This document shows, piece after piece, positions 22,925 to 34,196 of a stretch of 64,000 bases of DNA. A program made the translations under genes and the position numbers. Numbering within the stretch: the first letter of the stretch is position 1; each line of letters opens with the position of its first letter. Location of the stretch: NCBI GenBank assembly GCA_959347315.1, contig OY365822.1:7488993-7552992 (forward strand), in the 5' to 3' direction. Under the pieces are notes generated by a model. That model made no database searches. It saw nothing but the letters and a program-made list of their open reading frames with translations, and was not told where the DNA came from. The stretch comes from Bimastos eiseni (lineage: Eukaryota > Annelida > Clitellata > Crassiclitellata > Lumbricidae).

Positions 22925-23710
22925 CTTACCCGTGCAGAGGCGGCGTTGGCCTCGTTTTCGCCGACATCACCCTCCCACCGGTCGTCATGCAACGAAATAG
23001 CAATGAAACCCTCGTCTATAGTTGGCGTGTCATCGGACCCGAACGCGTCCACCGGCGCTCGTTCCCGGAAAGCTATAAATAGCGCGACGGCGGCGGCAGC
23101 GTCATTAAGGGACTCGGCATTCGCGACGGCGCCTCGGCCTCAGATATGACATCGCCAGTACGCTCCTTCCTTCCTTCCCTCCTTCCTTCCTTCCTTCCTC
23201 GGCGGCGACGGAGACAACGGATTTTATGATACGATGCTGGAGAGTCCGGTCGGTTGGCTGGGCCTAACGGCTCTGAGTTTGTGTTCCGTTCTCGGAATCG
23301 CTCGATAAAAAATCTCTTTTCGGCCGTTGCGCCCCGCCAAAGATTCGCATCGTCTCAGGACCGGCAGCAGACGCAGCAGCAGCAGCAGCGAAGGAGACGG
23401 TTTTATTGAGGCCGTGACTTACGACGTGGGATGGTGTTGACGAAAAAGAAACGAATACGCACAGGAAAATGACCTAGTCTCGGCGTGGAAAAGATCGGAA
23501 CGCTCCCGAGGCAGTTTGTCGGAAACTACGACACCACAACAGCGCTGCTTCTGCTGTTGCTGCTGCTTCAGAAATACGCGCGGCGTGATGTGTCGTATAT
23601 CGGCAAATCTGAATAATGAATTATCAGTCACAGCGTTCGGCTTTAAATCAGGCGCACATTCTCTGTCAAGGTCGTTTTCTCTGAGCCTCCTTAATTCTCC
23701 ACCTGTATAG
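22925..23710 (-). promoter_or_regulatory. CpG-rich block, possible promoter and first exon
   Basis: This stretch is much richer in G, C and CpG than its surroundings. On the minus strand an open frame without a start codon (about 23140-22930; it contains VALFIAFRERAPVDAFGSDD) runs into a strong splice donor, CGG|GTAAGT, at 22930/22929. A stop codon precedes the frame. Upstream on that strand are CAG/CTG repeats (23350-23395 and 23545-23570) and an early (TTCC)n tract at 23162-23200. A TATA-like GCTATAAATAGC lies at 23072-23083. A 5' exon of a gene whose later exons I cannot see is possible, but no protein family is recognised. Confidence 0.3.
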
Positions 23711-24061
23711 CCACCTTTGAAGATACGGCTTAGATGAAATTTAGCCTATTTAGGCCATTGTAGAATTTAAACTCCTCAAAGCATCGGTGTAGGTCCTATG
23801 TATAGTGTATACTAAGTACCATGTGAGTATGCAAGTTTGTTGATTTGTATGTTTGCAATATGCGTGTTTGCATGCATGCATGTATGTATGTAAGTGGATG
23901 CTTAAAACGACTCTTAACAACATCACAACCGTCACAGAAACGGCATTCTTCGAGAGGTTCTTATACGGCGCTATATAAATAGCCTGATACATATTAATGG
24001 CAGTTTTGAAGATTCAAAGTCTTCTGAACTGTAAGTGACGCAGTAGTAACGGTCTGCTCAA

Positions 24062-24305
24062 TGATACGATGCTCCGAAAGGAAGGATGGATGGAAGGATG
24101 GATGGATGGATGGATGGATGGATGGATGGATAGGGTATGTGGGTGGGTAGGTGGGTGGATGGATAGATGTATGAATGGATAGATGGATGGAAGGATGGAT
24201 GGATGGAAGGAAGGATAGGGTAGGTGGGTGGGTAGGTGGGTGGATGGCTAGATGGATGGATGGATGGATGGATGGATGGATGGATGTATGGATGGATGGA
24301 TGATC
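24062..24305. repeat. (GGAT)n tetranucleotide array
   Basis: Long GGATGGATGG arrays with two GTGGGTGGGTAGGTGGGTGG interruptions that repeat one another, pointing to duplication within the array. Confidence 0.9.
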
Positions 24306-24439
24306 TAAAGCACAGGAATGTACTATGTGGTCTCAGTCATGTCGGCCTACTTTCTAGTGATGTACTTACTATTGAAGTGCTTCCTATATAGATGATCCTG
24401 AATATAATCCTGTTCTAGACCAGAAGCTAGTGCAACCCC

Positions 24440-24510
24440 TCTCGAATATATCAGTCAATCAATCTATCTATCAATCAATCAATATATCAATCAAATGAAT
24501 CAATCAATCC
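24440..24510. repeat. (AATC)n repeat
   Basis: CAATCAATC/TATC words in tandem, the type of tail left by LINE insertions in this window. Confidence 0.8.
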
Positions 24511-24943
24511 ATTAATATAAACTTGATACAGTCATGGGCTTCTATGTCACGTAAACCCTGGAGCAAATGCTACATTAAATAAATAGGCAGAAGCTTTCAC
24601 TTAGAGATTTCATTCACTGTCAGAGACAATCAAATATTAGGGGAATTTAAAATGGAGAGGGGAAGGGAGACGGGGAGAAGGGGTTGTACCAAAAGACCTC
24701 CAAGCGTGAGTATACAAGTCCATGGACATAGCACACGTTCAAGCGACCCAACGATGGCTCAGTCTCGCTCGTTTGCTCCATCTGTTCGCTTAAAACTCTA
24801 TCACTTATTGCCTTCCTTCAAACCCATTCCTTCTCTCCGGGCCTTGGTTCATCTTACTAGAAGCGTTCTAGAAAATGTTTAAATACAATAACCAGAGTCG
24901 CTGGCGGATGGCTCGAAATATTGGGGAATGTTGGTAGATTAGC

Positions 24944-25143
24944 NNNNNNNNNNNNNNNNNNNNNNNNNNNNNNNNNNNNNNNNNNNNNNNNNNNNNNNNN
25001 NNNNNNNNNNNNNNNNNNNNNNNNNNNNNNNNNNNNNNNNNNNNNNNNNNNNNNNNNNNNNNNNNNNNNNNNNNNNNNNNNNNNNNNNNNNNNNNNNNNN
25101 NNNNNNNNNNNNNNNNNNNNNNNNNNNNNNNNNNNNNNNNNNN
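24944..25143. other. Assembly gap (200 N)
   Basis: Exactly 200 undetermined bases, a usual placeholder length. The right flank is a (GAT)n/(GAG)n tract, so the gap probably failed to assemble because of the microsatellite. Its true length is unknown. Confidence 0.97.
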
Positions 25144-25510
25144 TGATGATGATGATGATGAGGGTGAGGATGATGACGATGATGATGAGGAAGAGGAGGA
25201 TACTGATGCTGCTGATGATGATGACGACGATGATGAGATGATAACGATGATGATGACGGAAAGGAGACTGAATAGGACGATGAGGACCAGGACGAGGAGG
25301 AAGAGCAGTAGGACAAGAAGACTTACAAAGAGAGGACGAAGCGAGAAGGAGAAGGAGCTGAGGATGACAAGAAGACGCACAAGGAGACGAGGAGAGAGAA
25401 AAGGACAAGGGACACGAGAAGAGAAGGAGAAGGAAGAGGAGGAGGAGGAACTGGAGGAACAGGAGAGAAGAAAAGGAGGAGGAAGAGAAGAAAAAGATGA
25501 TGCTTAATAC
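25144..25510. repeat. (GAT)n and GAG-rich purine tract
   Basis: Almost pure purine on the plus strand over ~350 bp. The Arg/Glu- or Ser-rich reading frames on both strands come from composition alone. Confidence 0.85.
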
Positions 25511-25824
25511 GACAACGATAAGAACGGTGATAAATCGATAAGCACAGATATACATGTATCCAATGACGCCGTGTATCCATAACCAATATTATTTCCAACG
25601 AACTTTATTTCTGACTCCGCTGCAAATATGGCCGCAGATGGCTACGTTCACGGTTCACAGCGCCATTTCATACACGACGTCACTTAACAACAACTTAAGA
25701 AGCAATTCAAGCCACGCGTGTAATCCATTAAAATGTCAAGTCGAGTGCGAGATCACCATCACATGCCGTTCACAGTATAGGAACCAAGGACCAAACTTTG
25801 ATCTAGGAAGTATATAGATAGGCG

Positions 25825-25998
25825 CAGGGCCGTACCGAGCTACAATTGCGCCCTGTGCGTAGCATCAATTTGGCGCCCCCACATTTTGAAAATAGTGCAT
25901 TCTATGGAATAATAAGTTATTCCATCCTGAAATTTGCGACCTTGCCACATTTGCGCTCTGGGCCTAGGCCCCGCTGGCCCACCCTCGGTACGGCCTTG
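25825..25998. mobile_element. hAT-like MITE, 174 bp
   Basis: Flanks GATAGGCG (25817-25824) and TATAGGCG (25999-26006) form an 8-bp duplication with one mismatch. The ends CAGGGCCGTACCGAG and CTCGGTACGGCCTTG are inverted with 14 of 15 bases matching. Confidence 0.85.
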
Positions 25999-26164
25999 TA
26001 TAGGCGCCATTAGGTTGAACCATAGGCGGAGACTTGGTCCTGGATTTGGGAGGAGCAGTTCGAAGAAAATGGGGTTAGCTGGCAGGTTGGAAAAAATTTC
26101 AATTCCCAAACATGGATGCAGGAAAGAAGGATGAACAGTGGAAAACACTGTAGAAATGTTCACT

Positions 26165-26400
26165 ATTCATGAATCAGTCAATCAAACAATCAATGCAATT
26201 TATATAGCGCCTCTTCAAGATAACTATTCAGAGGCGCTCCCGACCCAGTCAAAAAGGAAGGTCTTAAGAAGTTCATAGAAAGAGTCATACAGGTCGCGCG
26301 GGAGAGAGCGCAGGTCAGATGGGAGATTGTTTCACATTGTTCCATATTAAAGGAGATAGAAAATTAGAAGCTTCTATATATAAATACTTCATCCCCTCCA
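26165..26400 (-). mobile_element. LINE ORF2 C-terminus with tail
   Basis: On the minus strand the frame reads NLPSDLRSLPRDLYDSFYEL, then LLKTFLFDWVGSASE and a stop, followed by the tail CTTGAAGAGGCGCTATATAAATTG and (ATTG)n. Just upstream, GTM-stop-NN shows a W-to-stop change. This is the best-preserved C-terminus of the window's LINE family and lets the other tails be identified. Confidence 0.75.
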
Positions 26401-28727
26401 CCGAAAGTTACCCTCTCTAAGTCTCCGTCCATGTGAGGAACTAAATGTAACATCGTTTTCCCGCAGCCTGTAAAGAATTATGACAGCGCCGTGTCGAAGA
26501 GCAATAAGTTGCCAATTACAAGAGTAACAATGAAGATGACGATGATGATCAGCAATCGTTTTGAGTATTGATGGCTCACAGGAAGGCCTCAAACCGAGCA
26601 AATAACAATGAGCATTGTTTCACGTGGGTATGAACGTGGGGTACGGTATCCTTCAGACCACAAGAGGGGTAGGCCTTACGCCTCATACACATCGAAAATT
26701 GCACCGAATCCCACCCTTTCCTCCTCGTGCTATTTTGATCGATGGATGCATCCTCCTCGTCCTGCGCCTCATCCTCTTAATCAGTCTCCTTGCCATCAAG
26801 TCTTCCCCACATCCTGGTCCTGGATTTGGCGGAGACACATGGCAAAAAGTGTGTTTGGGAAGAACAGTTCGGAAGATAATTTCAATTTCCAAACATGGAT
26901 GTTTAAAAATATATACCGAACCGTGGCAAACACTGTACAAATTTAGAATCTTTATCAAATACTTATGAAATATTGTGGGGATTTAAACACCTCCGTCCTC
27001 TCGACATGAAATTTTGGAGGGAACCTATCCCGCCTCCCTCCCTCCCTCCGACCCGGCCTAGCCCTAACCCCGACCGTAACGTATCTAAAAATGATCCGTT
27101 TTGTAATCTGTCGAAATTTACCTGACCTAACCTGAGCATTAACCTGTCATTTTACCTGCATATGGCCCAGTCAATTGTGTCCGACGGCAATCCGATTCCA
27201 TCAAGCAGTTGCATTCGCCTGCTGCTGCTGCTGCCGATGTCGACGCCATTTGTCCCAGACTTAATTGATAGCGCTGACCCACTTGCACCGACATCTATAT
27301 CATGCGCGCCACAGATAATTGCTCCGAACACATGCGAGCGTATATATACTACGCTTGACGACCGACAAATATGCCTGTCCGAAGTACTACGTCTCCTAAA
27401 TGGCGACCAGAAACGCCTTGTCGAAATAAATAGGCATTCTGTGGTAAAAACGTATGCCAGTGTGGACTGTTTTCCAATAATAAAAATATCGACTTAAACA
27501 TAATGTCTAAGTTGCTTATAAATGAAAGAATCCTAAGTTCTGACAGCTAAATGCAAAATGTCAACAGAAAAAAATTCACTCAGCCCACATTCACTTGTGC
27601 GCCATGGTGACGACTTAGCAGCTAAAACAGCTACCTATTTTACACGTATTCTTCAGATGTTGTGGGAATGCGTTGTTCGTGAACAGATAACAATTGATGA
27701 ACTCCATTAATTCAGTGCTCTGATTTCATTGACTGAGGTCACGTGAGTTGAGATGTTATTATTAAGGCATAAAAATGATAAAATCTCACTTTATGAGTTG
27801 TTTTACTAAACTGCACTGTATATAATATTAGTCGCCGTTCATGCACTGACTAATATCCCTCCAAAATATTTCGCCTCTGATTAGGTTGTACTGTGAAAGG
27901 CGTTTTATAAATCCGTAAATATATTATGGAATAGAATTTACTACAAAATGCACATACTGAAATTTGTACACTAATAAGTTTTAAGCAAGTTAAAGAAGTT
28001 ACAAGCAATCAGTTTTAACTGTAAGTATATTATTTTATAGTAAATATAAGCTCTACGATGATAAAAAATTTATAATATGAAAGAAGTCACAATAATATTA
28101 AATAATCTGCAATGCAAGAGTCGACCCACTTATTTGCCTTGACATTAAAAACATAATCATACGATCAGCTTTCTGACATGTAAAACTAACCCTGTCTGGC
28201 TGCCGCATTTTAAACTAATCCAATAGACCACGTTATAGAAACAAGTACACTGAGGTGAATAGTTCAGTTTCTATAGCGCTAAAACAGCGTGCAAGCTTGA
28301 CTAGTCCTTAAAACCGAACGTGCAATATAACATGCAGAAGAACTTGAAACATAGACAAAAAACTCATTCCCATGTGTATTTATAGGACATGAAAATAACG
28401 ACATTACAAATTGTTTATCCATGGCCCGAATGGGTCGCGCTAGAATTTAATTGCCTGTGGCTTTGTTATTTAACAGCTAGAGCAGTAACATCTGTTCTTC
28501 TTCTGTGATCACGTTTCTGGTCAATATCGAGTGACTCCAGTTGTAAAAAAACACCAACTTGTTCGACTTCACTGGATCGAAGACAAAGTATAAATACGTT
28601 TCTGCTTATAATTTGTACTGCATCCTTACAAGAAACTAATTACCACTCAAACTCTCAACCTACATGGCTGTGAATAAGCTGGTTCCCGCAACTTCGCTCT
28701 TGTGGGTATGGCAGAAATGTTGAGATT
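26401..28727. other. No gene assigned
   Basis: Frames of about 110 codons on the plus strand (for example 27162-27497) have no recognisable domain or splice context. A LINE-like tail word (CCTCTGATTAGGTTGTACTG...TTTTATAAATCCG) lies at about 27872-27920. Otherwise nothing. Confidence 0.35.
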
Positions 28728-28735
28728 ACGATTAC

Positions 28736-29147
28736 TAGGGATGAACCAAAACTCGGTCCAATTTTCTTGGTACTCGGACTCGGACAAACAATGTGTCTAA
28801 GTATTAATATTTCCGATTTTCTGTTTTGAAAACGATAATCGGATTGTTTCTTTTAAAAAACGACAATCGACGTAACTAAAAAGTACAAATGCTGTTATTT
28901 TTATTTACAAAACGATAATTGACCTAACTAAAAACACAAATACTGCCACCGTTAGTGCTCTCAAGTCACTTCATAGTGTTAACTAAGGCAAAACTAAATA
29001 ATAATTTATTAAAGTTGTGCAAACTGCCAATCTAGACATCAATAGAATGAGACTGTTTTATATATTCGAAACCCGGTCTCGGACTGGGCAAAAATCCAAC
29101 TCATAAAACTCGGACTCGGCAAGAAATTCAAACTCGGTTCATCCCTA
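28736..29147. mobile_element. hAT-like MITE, 412 bp
   Basis: Flanks ACGATTAC (28728-28735) and ACGATTAG (29148-29155), 7 of 8 matching. Terminal inverted repeat TAGGGATGAACC / GGTTCATCCCTA is perfect over 12 bases. Subterminal ACTCGGACTCGG words occur at both ends. No transposase. Confidence 0.85.
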
Positions 29148-29215
29148 ACGATTAGGCCTACACTTGTAAGACAGCTAAACAGTTGGCAAACAAATGAACA
29201 TGTGCCATCCACTTT

Positions 29216-29411
29216 TATCAGTGGCCATTTGGTTAGAGCGGTCAGTCTGTAATGTGGAGAGTGCAGGTTTGATCTATGTCCGAGGAGTGACATTGTAGGG
29301 ACCTTGAGCAAATCCTTTGCGCACAATGGCTTTCCAATATAAAACTGCAATTGCATCATCGAGGCATGTGTGCAATTCTCTACTATTTGTAAACATTGCC
29401 ATATCAAAACC
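29216..29411 (+). mobile_element. Main SINE, diverged
   Basis: GTGGCCATTTGGTTAGAGCG head, decayed box B, CTTGAGCAAATCC body and TTGCCATATCAAAAC end. It begins about 65 bp after the hAT-like MITE. Confidence 0.8.
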
Positions 29412-29419
29412 TCAACTGA

Positions 29420-29870
29420 CAGAAATTTTTTAAATTTCCATGAAGACATAATTTAGCAGGAAGAAAAAAACTAAACCAACAGAAAAATGCCTCGATTAAT
29501 TTCGATGTAACATGAAGGCAAAATAGGTCGGACACATAATCCGATGGTGTGCCTGACATAAACTATAAAAAGGCACAGAGTCAGGACTTCTGTCTTCTTC
29601 TGTGACATGATTAAGGCAAATTGCAGTACCATTAAAGGAAGTATGTGCCGTATTGGAGTACAAATTATAATCCATATCATCTGCAGCGAATATAATGAAC
29701 CAACCAGCCCAGAAAATATAGGAATATGCCCCCACAAACGAAATTTCTCAAACTCTAATGACTGCACAATGCAGCCATGTTTTTAATTGAAATGATTCAA
29801 GCTTGCAGAATGCACAATCTGCCCTGACACGCTTATTCGGTATCTACATAATACATATTTCATACCATAT
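29420..29870. other. No gene seen
   Basis: Frames here are short and unlike any family I know. Confidence 0.35.
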
Positions 29871-29877
29871 GAATACA

Positions 29878-29952
29878 GCAACTCATCGGACGAGGATCGA
29901 ACCTGTACTCTTCGCATCACAGGCCAACCGCTCTAACCAAACGACCACATTC
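29878..29952 (-). mobile_element. Main SINE, tRNA head only
   Basis: Only the head is present in reverse: CGGACGAGGATCGAACC (box B) to CGCTCTAACCAAACGACCAC (box A). Confidence 0.7.
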
Positions 29953-30011
29953 CTAATTTCCTATTGGTTCATTCAAGAATGCAATATCGGAACAAGGAAA
30001 TTGATAAGGAC

Positions 30012-30263
30012 CAGTGATTGAATTGGTGGGGTTGGGAGGGTTCAACCCCAGTTCATTTTTCAACCCTGCCAGTTAATTCTCAAAAATTATCTTGGGGTCA
30101 AGCAAACCTCCCGAGATCAGCTCTCAGTGGCTTACACAGCTAAGCAGAAAGCTTGCACACGAAAAACCCACAGTCGCATCTCATCAGGACATCTGAACAT
30201 GGGAACATTTTTCAACCCCCGTCTGCCCCCCCCCGCCGTTCCAATTTGACAGTTAAAACCCTG
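30012..30263. mobile_element. hAT-like MITE, 252 bp
   Basis: Flanks ATAAGGAC (30004-30011) and ATAAGGAA (30264-30271), 7 of 8 matching. The ends are CAGTGATTGAATTG and AAACCCTG. It shares long blocks with an inverted copy at 31336-31556 (GGTTGGGAGGGTTCAACCC; CCAGTTAATTCT; GATCAGCT.TCAGT). Confidence 0.75.
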
Positions 30264-30554
30264 ATAAGGAAGGGCGTGTCATCAGGCACTAGCCAAAAGA
30301 CAACTGGTTGTCCCTGACATACATGATACAAGGCAACAGGAAGGTAGGAGTTATTATTCTTTGAGAGGCATTAAATAAACATAAGTAATTGGATACAATC
30401 AAAATAAGCTGGTCCATATAATAATAGGATAATAGTTCTAAGTGATTACTCCCTTATTACACTTCTCAGTTACTAAGCCATTAAACACACAAAGGAACAG
30501 CAACAACTCACCATGGATGACATTTAGGAGACCAGCACATAACGGCCATTTAGG

Positions 30555-30905
30555 GCAGCAGTCAGTTGAACTTAAAGCAGTTTTCAGATTATATGGCAGT
30601 TTTCAGATGAAGGCAGTTATCAGACTATATATATTATAAGGTATTTTCATGTCAAAGCAGATTAAGACAGTTTTCAGATTAAAAGTTTCAGATGAAATCA
30701 GTTACAGATTAAGACATATATACCTCAGGTCAATGCACTTTCCAGATTAATGCACTTCCAGATAAATGCACTTTCCAGATTAATGGACTTTCCAGATTAA
30801 TGAACATTTCAGATTAAAGCACTTATCATATTTTAAAGCATGCAGTTTTCAGATAAAAGCACCAGTTTTCAAATGAAGAGATTTCAGAATAAGACAGTTT
30901 TTCGG
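30555..30905. repeat. Degenerate ~17-bp tandem repeat (GCAGTTTTCAGATTAAA type)
   Basis: About eighteen diverged units with the core CAGATTAA or CAGATGAA and a GCA.TTT lead-in. An inner block (30735-30810) has the variant ATGCACTTTCCAGATTA. No coding capacity. Confidence 0.8.
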
Positions 30906-31134
30906 GTAATCTTAATTTCAGCCTTGAAAACTGCAAACAGTATCTGCATAAAATTTGTGTTCTGTATAATGTGTAATTTACAGGGTACTTAACTCAGTCA
31001 ACCGAAATACACAGATGGTGCAATCTCTTACAACATCCTAAATCTTCTACACAGATGTTAAGTTAACCTCAGCTCAACCAAAGACCTCTGCAGGCTGCAT
31101 TTGAGACAGGTCATTCTAACACTGGAAACTCCTT

Positions 31135-31245
31135 CGCTGGTTGCACTCAGCCAGTGCCAATCCCAAGCCTGGATAATAGAGAAGGGCTACGCTAATAGTC
31201 TATGTTATGGCACAGTGTTGTTAAACTACAACTACCTACCTACCT
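31135..31245 (+). mobile_element. LINE 3' tail, RTE-like
   Basis: GCCAGTGCCAATCCCAAGCCTGGATAATAGAGAAGGGCTACGCTAAT...TTAAACTACAACTACCTACC; same tail as 9990-10130. Confidence 0.5.
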
Positions 31246-31335
31246 ATAACACACTGGATTCTCAAGAACAGGACCAACTTCGTGGTATACAATACATTAA
31301 TCTTCAACAGCCAAGATGGTATTTGGCCTCAGCGG

Positions 31336-31556
31336 CAGGGTTTCAATTGTCAGATTTGAACTGGGGAGGGGGTTGAAAATCTTTCATATGTCGAGAAGTA
31401 CCGACTAATTTTTGTTATGAACCTGAAACCCGTACTGAAAGCTGATCTGAGGTTCGCTTGACCCCCCCCCCAAAGGTAATTTTTCAGAATTAACTGGTGG
31501 AGTTGAAAAACGAACTGGGGGTTGAACCCTCCCAACCCAGACAATTCAATCACTTG
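31336..31556. mobile_element. hAT-like MITE, inverted relative of 30012-30263
   Basis: Begins CAGGGTTTCAATTG and ends CAATTCAATCACTTG. It is the reverse-oriented counterpart of the element ~1.1 kb away. No target duplication is visible, so its borders are approximate. Confidence 0.65.
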
Positions 31557-31960
31557 GCACTGCATAAATCACCTTACCTCACAATCAATTTACCTATAGC
31601 AGCACACTGTTCTAGGTATGGCAGTGACATGTTATAAATTCTTTGATTAACTGCATGCAATGTCATAACTTAGAATAAGTCTGACCCTTCACAGATGTCT
31701 CAGAGACAGCAAACAAGACTGTTCTGTTAATTCAATAGTCAATAACGTGATGCAACTTCTATTATTCTATACTTCTAATCCCTTGTAATGTGTAAAATGT
31801 GTCTGTAAGTGTTGTCTGTACATGCCACTGCAGGCGTTTCTAATGAAGAAAATACTTGCTTGCTTGCATTATTTATCGTTTAGAATTTAGAAGGTTAACT
31901 CATGGCATGTTCAAAGTCAGCGATATTGTGCCATACAGTGCCGTGTTAAGGCCTATAGGT

Positions 31961-32066
31961 CAGAGGCCGCGATCTCGTTTGACACCCAATGAAAGGGGTA
32001 GGAAGTGTGGGAGGGGGACAAACGTATAAGATGTCCTGTCTCTGTAAAAGGTGATCGCCGCCTCTG
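31961..32066. mobile_element. Short MITE, CAGRGGCGGCGATC family, copy 2
   Basis: Ends CAGAGGCCGCGATC and GATCGCCGCCTCTG are inverted with 13 of 14 bases matching. The interior has the family's GGACAAACGTATAAGATGTC block. Flanks CTATAGGT and CTCTAGGC match at 6 of 8. Confidence 0.65.
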
Positions 32067-32294
32067 CTCTAGGCTCAGGTATACCTAAGTAAGGCACTTG
32101 TGGGCTTCAGGGAGCCTTGTCTGCCCTCGCACATCCCAACAAAACTTTATTTTTTAACCTTACAAAGAAACTAGACAAATAGTGAAGAGCCCTTTCTTAA
32201 TCATAATTCGGCGTCCAGAATAATATATTAACCAACAAATTTCTTTTTGTTCAATCTCTCACATGGAAAGTAGGCCTACACATTGAAAGTGTAG

Positions 32295-32640
32295 CATCAA
32301 AAATATAAAATCTCTTGGAATTTATATCTAGAATTGCTCATCTTTTACCCACATACATCTGCATAAACTTATATTACACGATGCTTCATACATTTTTGAT
32401 CCATTGTAATCTAATATGGGCCTGTAACTATCAAAATAGACTAGCTAGACTAAATGTCCTTCAAAGAAGAGCTGTGGGTATCATTAACAACTCCTCTCAA
32501 GCCAATCCAAAATCGTCGGACTTAAACCATAGTTCAATTTTCTCAAAATCCCTCAAAGTCCAAATGACACCCGAGTTTCAAATAGCATACAATATTTTAC
32601 AAAATTTTTAAAATTCTTCTCTCAACAATTTTGCTTGCAT
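32295..32640 (+). mobile_element. LINE ORF2 C-terminal remnant
   Basis: The plus frame reads ISRIAHLLPTYICINLYYTM, then LIHCNLIWACNYQNRLARLN and VLQRRAVGIINNSS. This is the post-polymerase region typical of CR1/Jockey-type LINEs (R.LLP...L..LY..L..P.L.Y...W........L..LQ.RA.RII). It has lost everything upstream and ends in stops. Confidence 0.7.
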
Positions 32641-32649
32641 GACACATGT

Positions 32650-34190
32650 GCAACAAGCGTCTCCTGTGTATACTTAACTAGCTAAGTTTTACGATTTTAC
32701 GCCTTTATTGTCTTGTCATTAGGCTGCTTACTGTGTCTTGATCATTTTTGTTTGGCCATGAACAATAGACCCATAACGTAGAACAGCATGCATTCTGCCT
32801 CTCAAACCATGCAAGGAATTGACAACTCTGGCGACCGATAACTTCTTTGAAAACTGCCTCGTAATAAAAAAAATGACTGGTCTTTATACTATACTAATAC
32901 GATGTATGCCAGAATTTTGCAACATACCTCTTCGTTCGTGACTTCGTCTATGGTCGTAAGTCAGACGCCTCGAAAAAAAATCCGGTATAAAACAGTACTA
33001 GCGGCGATCGTGCTTGGCGAAAATTTAAACTTTATAAAAGGCGCCGTATTTATCTGGTGTCCAGGGGAGTTCAAACTAACACATCCTGACCGCACAGAAC
33101 GACTGATAACTGTCGAATGCGCCGTAGAAATTCACTTTGAATTCACCAGACGCAGCAAATAATTCGTCGGCGTACATTAATCGACTTCGCCTACGACCGT
33201 TTTATCGTCTGTCGCCCAACCGCGCCTCCACCGAGTATATATCCAGAATCCTCACTTAATGTGCATCTTGACGTCATTTGTTTTATAGCGCCACTCAAAG
33301 TTGTCTGTTGTGTGTATAAGCGAACGAAACCAATTGTTCACGAAGCGCAGTTTAGTCTATCGGCCTATCTGCAAATGCATTATTGGCTTGGCGAGTAAGG
33401 AAATACTGAGGCAAAGATTACGTGCCAATTGACCTCATAAGAGCAGGTTTAAACCGGTGTGCTCTATTTTGCCTTCACAAGACACTAATTTTAATAACGA
33501 TGCTATTCTGAATACTTCGGCGGCTTCACTGTAAAAATAAAAGATCTTTGAGTAATTTTCAGGGCATTGGTCAACTATCGATCTGGGTCAAACCTGCTAA
33601 TATAATTATGACGCTACTAACCTAAAATTTCTTAACTGGATCTCTGATCAAAATTAATGTCTTATCTGGTTTAATTTAAGTAAAGCCAGTACAATCTAAG
33701 CTAAATCGTATTGTTACAGAAAGCACGACAGTCTTTCATGTTTAAATCTAAGTCAGGATTGCAATCCGATTGACAATCATAGTCGGAAACAAGATCCTAT
33801 TTCGTATTTTCATATTTCTAAAAGAACAATTCTTTACTGCTCGAAGATAATCTAGATCTCTGTGCTTACCTTTCGACCACGGAAGGGGCACAAAAACCTA
33901 TTTATAATCCGCTTAACGCTGTTTTACAACCTTTTCTGGTCCTATGTGAAATTCATCAAAACGTGGTCAAACCATCTTACACTGTCTTTCTCATGCATGG
34001 TTTATATTGGGTATTGGGTTTATTCAGACTGCACATACCTAGGAAACCACGCGTGAAGTGTAGCTTGCCGACATCCGAATAAAAGTTTTATTTTTAAAAG
34101 GTCGTTCCGTAATGTTTCATTTAAAGCGCTACATAACAATTTATAAATAGTTGCTCGTTTAATCGCTAGGCGACAAATCTGAACGTTTAG
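32650..34190. other. No gene assigned; upstream region of the SWIB gene
   Basis: An 86-codon plus frame at 32902-33162 has no recognisable domain. The last few hundred bases up to 34196 should hold the promoter and 5' UTR of the SWIB gene. No clear TATA box is seen. Confidence 0.35.
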
Positions 34191-34196
34191 TTCAAA

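Noticed and set aside
24857..25555. Long Ser- or Leu-rich frames around the gap
   Set aside because: They run through the 200-N gap and purine/pyrimidine microsatellites; composition alone explains them.
27162..27497. 111-codon plus-strand frame
   Set aside because: No recognisable motif, low-complexity Leu/Pro start, no flanking splice signals.
29039..29449. 136-codon minus-strand frame
   Set aside because: It spans the end of a hAT-like MITE and a SINE, so it is repeat-derived.
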